Below are positions 24,683 through 32,733 of a DNA stretch of 64,000 nucleotides, in pieces. The notes beneath the pieces were generated by a model that made no database searches, was not told the origin of the DNA, and saw only the letters and a program-made list of their open reading frames with translations. Position 1 is the stretch's first letter. Each line of letters begins with the position of its first letter. Both the position numbers and the translations under genes were made by a program. Source of the stretch: Bacteroidota bacterium (GTDB lineage: Bacteria > Bacteroidota > Bacteroidia > SXHM01); NCBI GenBank assembly GCA_947479755.1, contig CANKAM010000001.1, forward strand, positions 62,001-126,000. The letters run 5' to 3'.

Positions 24683-25942
24683 ATGAAAGGATATCACCAT
24701 AAAGATAAAGGCATTGGAATAACTTACGATGATATTTATTTAGTAAACGGAGCACGCACACCGTTCGGAAAATTATGCGGAACACTTGGACAAATTTCGC
24801 CAACTGATTTAGGAATTTATGCGGCAAAAGGAGCAATAGACAAATCTGGAATTAAACCTGAAGATGTTGATCAGGTTTTTATTGCCAACATAGGGCAAAG
24901 CTCACCCGACACTTATTTTCTTCCGCGCCATATCGGCTTGTATGCAGGAATTCCGTTTGGAATTCCTGCCGTTATGCTGCAACGAATTTGCGGTTCGGGT
25001 TTTGAAACAATTATTGCGGGAGCGGAACAAATAACGTTATGTAAAGCGAATGTTGCTCTGTGTGGTGGAACAGAAAACATGACACTTTCTCCAACCGCAG
25101 CATTTGGAAACCGTATGGGATATGCCTTGGGCAAACCCGGTTTTGTTGATATGCTTTGGGAAGCGTTGAACGACACTGCTGCCGTTCCCATGGGTTGCAC
25201 AGCAGAAAATGTGGCAAAGAAATACAACATCACAAAAAATGATGCGAATGAGTTTGCGAAACTTTCTGTTGACAAAGCACTGGCTGCAATTGAGCACGGA
25301 TTTTTTAAAGATGAAATTCTTCCAATGAATTCAACTGTTTTTGAAGCAGAAGGACTAAAACAGAGGAAAATTAATTTACCGCGAGGAGTAAAAGATTTTG
25401 TGAAAGACGAAAATATACGTCCTTCAACATTAGAAGATATGGCAAAACTGCCTTCTGTATTTATGAAAGATGGAGTTCAGAATGCAGCCAACTCAAGCGG
25501 AATTGTTGATGGTTCGGCAATGACCATTATTGCACATAAAAATTTGGTGACAGAAAAAAAACTGAGACCACTAACAAAAGTTATTGCGTCAAGCACCAGC
25601 GCACTTGACCCGAACGTAATGGGACTTGGACCTGTTCCAGCAATAAAATTGATTTTAGAAATGACAGGGCTGAAAATTTCTGATATCGGGTTATTTGAGA
25701 TCAATGAAGCATTTGCCGCTCAATTCATCGGCTGTGAAAGAGAACTCGGACTTGATCGGACTATTTGCAATGTAAACGGAGGAGCTATTGCATTAGGCCA
25801 TCCTCTGGCAGCATCCGGAACAAGATTATCACTAACCATTTCAAGAGAAATGAATTTTAGAAAAGTAAAATACGGAATTGCCTCTGCCTGCATCGGAGGA
25901 GGACAAGGAACAGCTATATTATTTGAAAATATAAATTTATGA
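24683..25942 (+). CDS. Thiolase (acetyl-CoA acyltransferase)
   Basis: This 419-residue thiolase has the nucleophilic Cys in MLQRICGSGFETIIAGAEQI (about 95), the GGTENMTLSPTAAFG segment, NEAFAAQFIG and the C-terminal GGAIALGHPLAASG and SACIGGGQGTA with the second catalytic Cys. It should split a 3-oxoacyl-CoA with CoA in the lower beta-oxidation part of the pathway, for example 3-oxopimelyl-CoA to glutaryl-CoA and acetyl-CoA. It starts 2 bp after the fusion gene and overlaps had by 4 bp, so it is in the same operon. Confidence 0.9.
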   Translation: MKGYHHKDKGIGITYDDIYLVNGARTPFGKLCGTLGQISPTDLGIYAAKGAIDKSGIKPEDVDQVFIANIGQSSPDTYFLPRHIGLYAGIPFGIPAVMLQRICGSGFETIIAGAEQITLCKANVALCGGTENMTLSPTAAFGNRMGYALGKPGFVDMLWEALNDTAAVPMGCTAENVAKKYNITKNDANEFAKLSVDKALAAIEHGFFKDEILPMNSTVFEAEGLKQRKINLPRGVKDFVKDENIRPSTLEDMAKLPSVFMKDGVQNAANSSGIVDGSAMTIIAHKNLVTEKKLRPLTKVIASSTSALDPNVMGLGPVPAIKLILEMTGLKISDIGLFEINEAFAAQFIGCERELGLDRTICNVNGGAIALGHPLAASGTRLSLTISREMNFRKVKYGIASACIGGGQGTAILFENINL

Positions 25943-27003
25943 GCAGCGAAAAAATATCTCAATGGCAAATGGTTGAGTTAAATAAAGAATTTAAACTAAC
26001 CGAAAGTTCTGATATTGATTTAAAAAAAGGGGAAGTGCTTGTAAAAATTGCCGGATGCGGAGTATGTCATACCGATTTGAGTTTCTGGCATTCGGGAGTT
26101 CAGACAAAACAACAATTACCGCTAACGCTTGGTCATGAAATAAGCGGAACAGTAGTTGCCGGTGATGCAAAATGGCTAAAAAAAGCTGTAATTATTCCAG
26201 CTGTTCTTCCCTGCGGTGAATGTGATTTTTGTAAAAACGGGCGAAGCAATATTTGCAGAAATCAGTTGATGCCAGGCAATGATTTTCATGGTGGATTTGC
26301 CTCTCATATTAAAGTTCCTTCAAAGTTTCTTTGTCCTGTTCCGCCAAGCGTATTAAAAAAATATAAGCTTGAAGAGCTTTCTGTGATTGCAGATGCAATA
26401 TCAACACCTTACCAGGTTGTAAAAAAATCTGAACTTGAAGCGGGTGATTTGGCAATTGTGATTGGCGTGGGAGGTGTAGGCGTTTACGGTTCTCTTATCG
26501 CGAAAATTGCAGGAGCGAAAGTTATTGCACTTGATATAAATGAGGAGAAACTTTTAACAACCAAAGCAAATGGCATTGATGCAACGCTTAACATCAAAGG
26601 GCTTGACATAAAGACAATAAAAGAAAAAATAAAAGAGCATGCCAAAGAGATTAATGCACCAAAATTTGGTTGGAAAATATTTGAATTTTCGGGAACAAAA
26701 GCCGGACAGGAACTTGCATTTAATTTAATCACATTTGCTTCCACACTTTCAATAGTTGGTTTTACAATGGATAAGGTTGAAGTTCGTCTGAGCAACCTGA
26801 TGGCATTTGATGCAAAGCTTATCGGAACATGGGGTTGCCGCGCAGAGCTTTATCCTGAGGTGCTGAATTTGATAGCCAATGACAGACTGAAAATTTCACA
26901 GTTTGTTCAAACATTTCCCATGTCGCAAATTAATGAAGTTTTTAAAAACACATTAGAACATAAATACACTAAACGTTCGGTCTTGGTGCCGGATTTTAAC
27001 TAA
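25939..27003 (+). CDS. had: 6-hydroxycyclohex-1-ene-1-carbonyl-CoA dehydrogenase
   Basis: This 354-residue zinc alcohol dehydrogenase has catalytic zinc residues in GCGVCHTDLSFWHSG and LGHEISG, structural zinc Cys in CGECDFCKNGRSNIC, and NAD loop VIGVGGVGVYGSLIA. The family is broad, but the segments RNQLMPGNDFHGGFASHIKVPS and the neighbours oah and dch point to Had. Had oxidises the alicyclic hydroxy-CoA to 6-oxocyclohex-1-ene-1-carbonyl-CoA in the Thauera-type benzoyl-CoA pathway. It overlaps the thiolase gene by ATGA and is 11 bp from oah. Confidence 0.88.
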   Translation: MSSEKISQWQMVELNKEFKLTESSDIDLKKGEVLVKIAGCGVCHTDLSFWHSGVQTKQQLPLTLGHEISGTVVAGDAKWLKKAVIIPAVLPCGECDFCKNGRSNICRNQLMPGNDFHGGFASHIKVPSKFLCPVPPSVLKKYKLEELSVIADAISTPYQVVKKSELEAGDLAIVIGVGGVGVYGSLIAKIAGAKVIALDINEEKLLTTKANGIDATLNIKGLDIKTIKEKIKEHAKEINAPKFGWKIFEFSGTKAGQELAFNLITFASTLSIVGFTMDKVEVRLSNLMAFDAKLIGTWGCRAELYPEVLNLIANDRLKISQFVQTFPMSQINEVFKNTLEHKYTKRSVLVPDFN

Positions 27004-27014
27004 AAACAAAACCC

Positions 27015-28112
27015 ATGGAATTGAAAAATCACAATCTTGTTGAAACAAATTTCAAAGAAATTATTTTCGAAAAGCGTCCCTGTATTAATTACGATGGAAA
27101 GGAAGTAAGCAATCTGTATAACGCATGGATTATCATCAATAATCCTAAGCAATATAACTCTTACACAACAGCAGCTGTTAAAGAAATAATTCTTGCTTTC
27201 GGTCAGGCGTCAAACGACAGAAGTGTTGTTGCAGTGGTGTTTACCTCTGTAGGCGACAAGGCGTTTTGCACAGGTGGAAACACAAAAGAATATGCAGAAT
27301 ACTATGCAGGAAACCCACAGGAATATTCGCAATATATGCGTTTGTTTAACGATATGGTGAGCGCTATTCTGAAATGTGAAAAACCTGTTATATGCCGAGT
27401 AAATGGAATGCGAATTGGTGGCGGCCAGGAAATAGGAATGGCTTGCGATTTCAGCATTGCAAGTGATATGGCGCGTTTCGGACAGGCAGGACCGAAACAC
27501 GGAAGTGCTGCTATTGGCGGGGCAACCGACTTCCTTCCGCTTTATGTGGGCATAGAACGAGCAATGGCTTCGCTTACACTTTGCGACCCTTGGTCTGCTC
27601 ATCAAGCTTATTATTTTGGTGTGATAACTGACATTGCTCCGGTATTAAAAGTAAATGGAAAATTTATTGCAAACCCTTTGGTGGTTACTGACAAAATAGT
27701 GGACGAATTCGGAAGGTTTGTTTTTGGCACATCAAAAACAGGTGAAGATCTTAAGAAAGCAAAAGAACTTGTAGCATCAGGTGAAACAGACCTTTCCATG
27801 CTGGATGAAATGACCAATAAACTGATTGGAAAAATCCTGAACACATTTCCAAATTGCATGAATAAATCAATCTCAGAAGTTCGCAAGTTTAAACTGGAAC
27901 ATTGGGACAAAAACAAAGAAGCAAGCCGCGAATGGCTTGCCCTGAATATGATGACAGAAGCAAAAGCCGGTTTCCGTGCATTTAATGAAGGACCAAAAGA
28001 AAACCGTGAAGTGGATTTTATAAAACTGCGTCAGCTGTTGGCTGAAGGTCATGAATGGAATGATGAATTGCACAAAACTATTTCACCTCAGTTTCAAAAA
28101 GCAAGTGTTTAA
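27015..28112 (+). CDS. oah: 6-oxocyclohex-1-ene-1-carbonyl-CoA hydrolase
   Basis: This 365-residue crotonase-superfamily protein is longer than ordinary enoyl-CoA hydratases (about 260), as Oah/BamA proteins are. Characteristic segments are YNAWIIINNPKQYNSYTT, DKAFCTGGNTKEYAEYYAGNPQEYSQYMRLFNDMV, RVNGMRIGGGQEIGMACD and GQAGPKHGSAAIGGATDFLPLYVG. The enzyme adds water twice and opens the ring to 3-hydroxypimelyl-CoA. This protein is the usual marker of anaerobic aromatic degradation, so it is strong evidence for the pathway. It is followed after 3 bp by dch. Confidence 0.93.
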   Translation: MELKNHNLVETNFKEIIFEKRPCINYDGKEVSNLYNAWIIINNPKQYNSYTTAAVKEIILAFGQASNDRSVVAVVFTSVGDKAFCTGGNTKEYAEYYAGNPQEYSQYMRLFNDMVSAILKCEKPVICRVNGMRIGGGQEIGMACDFSIASDMARFGQAGPKHGSAAIGGATDFLPLYVGIERAMASLTLCDPWSAHQAYYFGVITDIAPVLKVNGKFIANPLVVTDKIVDEFGRFVFGTSKTGEDLKKAKELVASGETDLSMLDEMTNKLIGKILNTFPNCMNKSISEVRKFKLEHWDKNKEASREWLALNMMTEAKAGFRAFNEGPKENREVDFIKLRQLLAEGHEWNDELHKTISPQFQKASV

Positions 28113-28115
28113 ACT

Positions 28116-28904
28116 ATGCAGAAAATAAAAACAGTTTTTACTCATGACAATTCAGTTGTCCGCGTTATCCTTGATGATGGGAAAGGCAATGTGCTTGATC
28201 ACATTATGATGGAAGAATTGCAGGAACTACTCAATGCATTCAGGCAAAACAGTCATCTAAAACTAATTGTATTTGAAGGAGCCGGAAAACATTTTTCTTT
28301 CGGTGCAAGTGTGGAAGAACACAAAAAAGAATTTGCTGCAGCCATGCTTAGTTCTTTTCATCGCTTGTTTTATTCATTAAGCGAGCTTGCAATACCAACG
28401 CTTGCAAAAATAAGCGGACAATGCCTTGGTGGCGGGCTGGAAGTGGCACTGATGTGCAATTTCATGTTTGCTGATAAAACCGCAAAACTCGGACAACCCG
28501 AAATTATGCTGGGTGTGTTTCCTCCACCCGCATCCATTATTCTTGCTGAGAAAATAGGATTAGCACGCGCTGAAAACTTATTGCTTACCGGAAAGACTAT
28601 TGATGCAGCAGAAGCAAAATCAATAGGATTAGTAGCTGAATTGTTTGAGGACAAAGCTGCAATGGAAACAGGAACAGAACTATGGATTGAACAGTATATT
28701 ATTCCGAAAAGTGCAACATCACTGCGTTATGGCGTAAAGGCTTCACGGATAAAGTTCAATCATATTCTCAGCAATTTTTTACCTCAATTAGAAAGATTAT
28801 ATATGAATGAACTGATGGCAACCCATGATGCCAACGAAGGGATTAACTCTTTTATTGAAAAGAGAAAACCAGTTTGGGAAAACCAAAAAGAAACAATAAA
28901 ATGA
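28116..28904 (+). CDS. dch: Cyclohexa-1,5-dienecarbonyl-CoA hydratase
   Basis: This 262-residue crotonase-family protein has oxyanion-hole segments FEGAGKHFSFGASVEEH and KISGQCLGGGLEVALMCNFMFAD, plus GQPEIMLGVFPPPASIILAEKIG. The FSFGASVEEH stretch and the position between oah and the fusion enzyme identify it as dienoyl-CoA hydratase rather than a general enoyl-CoA hydratase. It hydrates the product of benzoyl-CoA reductase to 6-hydroxycyclohex-1-ene-1-carbonyl-CoA, the Had substrate. Its stop overlaps the next start by 4 bp (ATGA). Confidence 0.9.
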   Translation: MQKIKTVFTHDNSVVRVILDDGKGNVLDHIMMEELQELLNAFRQNSHLKLIVFEGAGKHFSFGASVEEHKKEFAAAMLSSFHRLFYSLSELAIPTLAKISGQCLGGGLEVALMCNFMFADKTAKLGQPEIMLGVFPPPASIILAEKIGLARAENLLLTGKTIDAAEAKSIGLVAELFEDKAAMETGTELWIEQYIIPKSATSLRYGVKASRIKFNHILSNFLPQLERLYMNELMATHDANEGINSFIEKRKPVWENQKETIK

Positions 28905-30916
28905 AAACAATAAAAACAGTTGGTGTGGTGGGTGCCGGAACAATGGGTTCGGCACTGGCGCAAAAGTTTGCGCAGGAAAATTTCAAAGTAATTCTTGCTG
29001 ACCGTGAAATGAAGTTTGTTGAAAAAGGTCTGAATGGTATTAAAGCTATGCTGGCTCAGGGTGTGGAGAAAAAAGTATTTACACCGGAACAGGCAAATGC
29101 AACAATTTTAAACATCACAGGAACTTCCGATTTAAATGACTTAGTTGTTTGCGACCTGATTATTGAAGCAATTTTTGAAAACTTTGATGCTAAAAAAGAT
29201 TTATTCAAAACGCTTTCAAATATTACGTTGCCTGATACTATTATCGCAACCAATACTTCCTCTTTTTCGGTTACAGAACTTTCGGCTTATGTAAAATATC
29301 CTGAACGGTTTTTAGGGTTGCACTATTTTTATCATGCTGCCAAAAACAGGTTAGTTGAAATAATTCCGGGTGAAAAAACTTCTGCTGAAACAATGGATGC
29401 TGCAAAAGTTTTCTGTATTAAATCAGGAAAAGATGCCATTACCTGCGCTGATGCTTATGGCTTTGTTGTAAATCGTTTTTTTGTTCCCTGGCTTAATGAA
29501 GCGGTTAAAATTGTTGAACAGAAAGTTGCCACAAAAGAAGAAGTTGATGCCATTTGCATGGAAGCTTTTGGAATAGGCATGGGTCCATTTGCGCTGATGA
29601 ATGCAACAGGAGTTGCTGTTGCATATCATTCTGAAAAAACACTGGAAATATTTGGTGAGCCTTATAAAGTAGCTTCTTTGTTAAAGCAACAGTCAGAATT
29701 AAACAACCCTTGGGAGCTGGGTGAAAACTCATCACTAACAGTTGATGAAAAGAAGGAAAGAATTATCAAAGAAAGAATGTTGGGTATTGTATTTTTTGTT
29801 GTGTCTGAAATTATTGACGAAAAAATTTGCACTGCCTCAGCAATAAACCAGGGAGCCAGAATTGGCTTGCAATGGAAAAAAGGACCAATTGATTTGATGA
29901 AAGAATTAGGAGATGTAACGGTTAAAGAACTTATTTTCGGCTATGTTTCAAGCTACAGCAATGTTCAAATTCCAAATTCCATTGGCATTAATTTCTGGGA
30001 AACAGAACATGTTCTTTTTCTTAAAAAAGGGGATACCGCTTTTATTACCATTAACCGTCCGCAGGATTTGAATGCATTGAATGTGGATGTAATTGCACAA
30101 TTAGATGAAAAGTTTTCGCTGGCAGAGTATAATCCTGAAATACGAAACATAGTTATTACTGCAAGCGGTAAAGCATTTGTTGCAGGTGCCGACATTAATT
30201 TTTTTGTTGAAAACATAACTACTCACCACATTGAAAACATCGCTTCGTTCACCTCTTTAGGACAAAACGTTTTTCACCGGATTGATAATTCGGTGAAAAA
30301 TGTAGTGATGTTACTTAACGGGCTTGCATTTGGCGGTGGATTGGAGCTTGCACTTTGTGGTGATATAATTCTTGCCGTAAATACTGCAAAACTTGCCTTT
30401 CCCGAAACAGGAATTGGTATTTATCCGGCTTTGGGGGGAACCTTTCGTGCCAGCAGGCGAATAGGTAAAGGACTTACAAAATATCTTATTTGTTCAGGCA
30501 ATGTATTAAGCGTAGGTGACGCAGAAAAGATTGGATTGATTGATAAGGCAATAAGCATTGATGATATGTGCGAACTGCTTGCAGGCAATTTGCCTTTAAA
30601 TTCCTTTACACAAAAACACGACAAACATTTTAACGGAAAATTTTCGGTTGTTGAAAAGCTGTTTAATAATTATTCCATTGACAATATCTTATCAGGAAAT
30701 ATAACAGGAGATGAAATTCCAAGTGAAATTAAAGCTGAAATTCAGAAACGTTTAGGTCAGAAAGCACCCATAGCCTTGAAAATTTCTGAAAACCTGATTA
30801 ACAATAATTCAGGCGACAACGAGGCGCTTGAAGAAATTACATCTATATTTTCTACAAACGATGCCTTACTCGGGTTAAGTTCTATCGGAAAAAAAGTACA
30901 ATTCCAAGGCAATTAG
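28901..30916 (+). CDS. 3-hydroxyacyl-CoA dehydrogenase/enoyl-CoA hydratase fusion
   Basis: This 671-residue bifunctional protein has the dehydrogenase first: VGVVGAGTMGSALAQKFAQENF at the start, NTSSFSVTELSAY, FLGLHYFYHAA and a second HCDH domain to about 360. The crotonase-like hydratase follows (FITINRPQDLNALNVDV, SGKAFVAGADINFFV, LNGLAFGGGLELALCGD). The order is opposite to FadB. It probably carries 3-hydroxypimelyl-CoA and other intermediates through beta-oxidation. The track start at 28874 is a TTG inside dch; ATG at 28901 is preferred because it gives an ATGA overlap and begins directly before the NAD-binding strand. Confidence 0.9.
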   Translation: MKTIKTVGVVGAGTMGSALAQKFAQENFKVILADREMKFVEKGLNGIKAMLAQGVEKKVFTPEQANATILNITGTSDLNDLVVCDLIIEAIFENFDAKKDLFKTLSNITLPDTIIATNTSSFSVTELSAYVKYPERFLGLHYFYHAAKNRLVEIIPGEKTSAETMDAAKVFCIKSGKDAITCADAYGFVVNRFFVPWLNEAVKIVEQKVATKEEVDAICMEAFGIGMGPFALMNATGVAVAYHSEKTLEIFGEPYKVASLLKQQSELNNPWELGENSSLTVDEKKERIIKERMLGIVFFVVSEIIDEKICTASAINQGARIGLQWKKGPIDLMKELGDVTVKELIFGYVSSYSNVQIPNSIGINFWETEHVLFLKKGDTAFITINRPQDLNALNVDVIAQLDEKFSLAEYNPEIRNIVITASGKAFVAGADINFFVENITTHHIENIASFTSLGQNVFHRIDNSVKNVVMLLNGLAFGGGLELALCGDIILAVNTAKLAFPETGIGIYPALGGTFRASRRIGKGLTKYLICSGNVLSVGDAEKIGLIDKAISIDDMCELLAGNLPLNSFTQKHDKHFNGKFSVVEKLFNNYSIDNILSGNITGDEIPSEIKAEIQKRLGQKAPIALKISENLINNNSGDNEALEEITSIFSTNDALLGLSSIGKKVQFQGN

Positions 30917-30917
30917 C

Positions 30918-30935
30918 TTTTTTGAAGTCAAAAAA
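30918..30935. terminator. Weak bidirectional terminator between convergent operons
   Basis: TTTTTTGA-AG-TCAAAAAA forms a short A/T-rich hairpin immediately after the fusion gene and faces the end of the nar operon. Its T-rich arms serve either direction. Strength is uncertain because there is no GC stem. Confidence 0.35.
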
Positions 30936-30948
30936 AACTAACTAAAAT

Positions 30949-31278
30949 TTATATAGCCCAAAATATTCCGGCTAATACAATAAGAATAATAATTACCGCC
31001 ACAGTTGTTGGATTTTCAGAAGTCCACTTTAACGTTGGGTTTGAACTTCCGGAAGGAACATACCCCAATTCAGTTAATACAGCGTTAGCTTTAATTACAG
31101 TGATAGCTGTTACAATTGTTAATGTAACCGCCAACAGAAGTAAATATACTAAGGGATTAGTATAATTCCAGAAAGCCTGATTATCTTGACTTGCAATTGC
31201 CTCTTGTGCAAATGCTGAAACAGGTAACAAAAAAATAAGTATAGCCGGAATTGAGAGTAAAACGATTATTTTTTTCAT
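30949..31278 (-). CDS. Small membrane protein at the end of the nar operon
   Basis: This 109-residue protein has a signal peptide (MKKIIVLLSIPAILIFLLPVSAFA then QE), a membrane segment at about 45-68 (PLVYLLLLAVTLTIVTAITVI) and another at the C-terminus (TVAVIIILIVLAGIFWAI). I do not recognise a family. It follows narI by 19 bp on the same strand, so it is probably co-transcribed. It could be a small accessory membrane subunit of the Nar complex, perhaps an anchor for the cytochrome c encoded at the start of the operon, but that is only inference. Confidence 0.6.
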   Translation of the reverse strand: MKKIIVLLSIPAILIFLLPVSAFAQEAIASQDNQAFWNYTNPLVYLLLLAVTLTIVTAITVIKANAVLTELGYVPSGSSNPTLKWTSENPTTVAVIIILIVLAGIFWAI

Positions 31279-31297
31279 GTTAATAATAGGTAGAGTG

Positions 31298-32023
31298 TTA
31301 GTTATTCTTTGACTTGTGACCTTCAGAATGTGAACGTGAAGTGCGAATATGTTTTCTGCTCCAGTTCCAGATTACCTGCTGATAGCTTCTCCATAAATAA
31401 TCAACCGGGTAAACCAAAAAGTGAACAAATCTGGTAAACGGAATTATTCCGATAAGTGCAAAAGCAGAGATTACGTGAACCTTCAGCGAAAGAGAAGTTA
31501 CACTGGCTATTGCATCAATCTGCGGATCAAAAACAAAAACAGAGCGCAGGTAAGGTGTTAAAAAAGCTGAAAACCATGACGACCCCCAACGGCTGTGGTA
31601 GGCAACCAGCAAGCCCGAAACAATTTGGGTAAGTAATATTGCATAAACTACAATATCCATTTTACTGGTTACAATCTGCACCCTTCTGTTGGTAAGTCGT
31701 CTTAAAATCAATAGAACTAAACCCAACAATGCACTCAATCCAAAAGCAAAAGCAGCAATTTCCAATATCAGCAATCTTACCGGTTGCCCGTTCCATGCAA
31801 GCACGGCACTTGGAAAAAGGAAAGCAATCAGGTGGCCAAAAAATAATATAAATAGACCCCAGTGAAAAGGTTGACTTCCCCAAAAAAGTTTTTTCCCTTC
31901 CAGAAATTGAGATGAAATTGATGAAACCGAAAAGCCTCTGTTTTTGTAGCGGTAAATTGAACCGACAAGAAAAATTGCTAATGCAGCGTAAGGCAGTACA
32001 GCGAATAGAAGAATGTTTGTCAT
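31298..32023 (-). CDS. narI: Respiratory nitrate reductase gamma subunit (cytochrome b)
   Basis: This 241-residue integral membrane protein has about five helices. It keeps NarI landmarks: an N-terminal helix with a following PFHWGLFILFFGHLIAFLFP (about 53-72, haem-ligating His), SGLLVAYHSRWGSSWF and SLSLKVHVISAFALIGIIPFTRFVHFLVYP with further His ligands. It anchors NarGH to the membrane, holds two b haems and passes quinol electrons to NarH. It is shorter at the C-terminal region than some homologues but complete in the haem-binding helices. It starts 2 bp after narJ. Confidence 0.93.
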   Translation of the reverse strand: MTNILLFAVLPYAALAIFLVGSIYRYKNRGFSVSSISSQFLEGKKLFWGSQPFHWGLFILFFGHLIAFLFPSAVLAWNGQPVRLLILEIAAFAFGLSALLGLVLLILRRLTNRRVQIVTSKMDIVVYAILLTQIVSGLLVAYHSRWGSSWFSAFLTPYLRSVFVFDPQIDAIASVTSLSLKVHVISAFALIGIIPFTRFVHFLVYPVDYLWRSYQQVIWNWSRKHIRTSRSHSEGHKSKNN

Positions 32024-32025
32024 AG

Positions 32026-32730
32026 TTAATCGAGTTTATAATTGCTTGCTAATTTATTTACTTCAATATTTAATGTTTGCTTTCCAAAAAAAGTGTTGTG
32101 ATGTTGAATATCAACCACCGGATCTAGTACTGAACTGAAACTCACATTTTCAAAATCTTTTTGCAAAACGAATAACAGTGCCGCTAAAATATTCTTGTAA
32201 ACATTTCCATGATTCAAATCTTCCTGGATAATTGCTTTGTGTAGTTTTTTCAGAACTTTTATTTTTAAATCAACCCTTGCCTGCTTAAACTCGCTAATCA
32301 TTTTCTCCACACCGGGAATAAGAATTTTTACAGATAGCTCATCCAGCAATGCTCGGTTATCCGATTTTGTATAGAGCGTAAGCATGTTGCTGATATTATC
32401 AGAAAGATCAGTTCCGCAATCGTTAGCTTCTTTTAACTGTTCTTCCTGCATGTGTAATAGAAATGCGCCCCGCTTATAATCTTCGCCAAAAATCACATAA
32501 CCCAAATCAAGATAACATATCGGTTGAACATCAAACGTTTTAGTATAAAGCTCTTCGCGCTCATCTTCTGTGTGTGATAACATGTAATTCACAAAAGGTT
32601 CTATTTCCAGAGCAGCTTCAGGGTATCTCTCTTTAAGCATAGCCATACACTTATTCGCCTTTTCAGGATAGTCTGAAGAAGGGTATCGTAGCAAATCAGC
32701 AAATGCAATATAGTGGTTGTATTTTTTCAT
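32026..32730 (-). CDS. narJ: Nitrate reductase assembly chaperone
   Basis: This 234-residue acidic helical protein is of the TorD/NarJ family. It starts YIAFADLLRYPSSDYPEKANKC and contains YTKTFDVQPICYLDLGYVIFGEDYKRGAFLLHM (about 82-115), the conserved core of NarJ chaperones. NarJ binds apo-NarG in the cytoplasm and delays membrane attachment until the molybdenum cofactor and clusters are inserted. It lies between narH and narI with gaps of 3 and 2 bp. Confidence 0.92.
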   Translation of the reverse strand: MKKYNHYIAFADLLRYPSSDYPEKANKCMAMLKERYPEAALEIEPFVNYMLSHTEDEREELYTKTFDVQPICYLDLGYVIFGEDYKRGAFLLHMQEEQLKEANDCGTDLSDNISNMLTLYTKSDNRALLDELSVKILIPGVEKMISEFKQARVDLKIKVLKKLHKAIIQEDLNHGNVYKNILAALLFVLQKDFENVSFSSVLDPVVDIQHHNTFFGKQTLNIEVNKLASNYKLD

Positions 32731-32733
32731 TAT

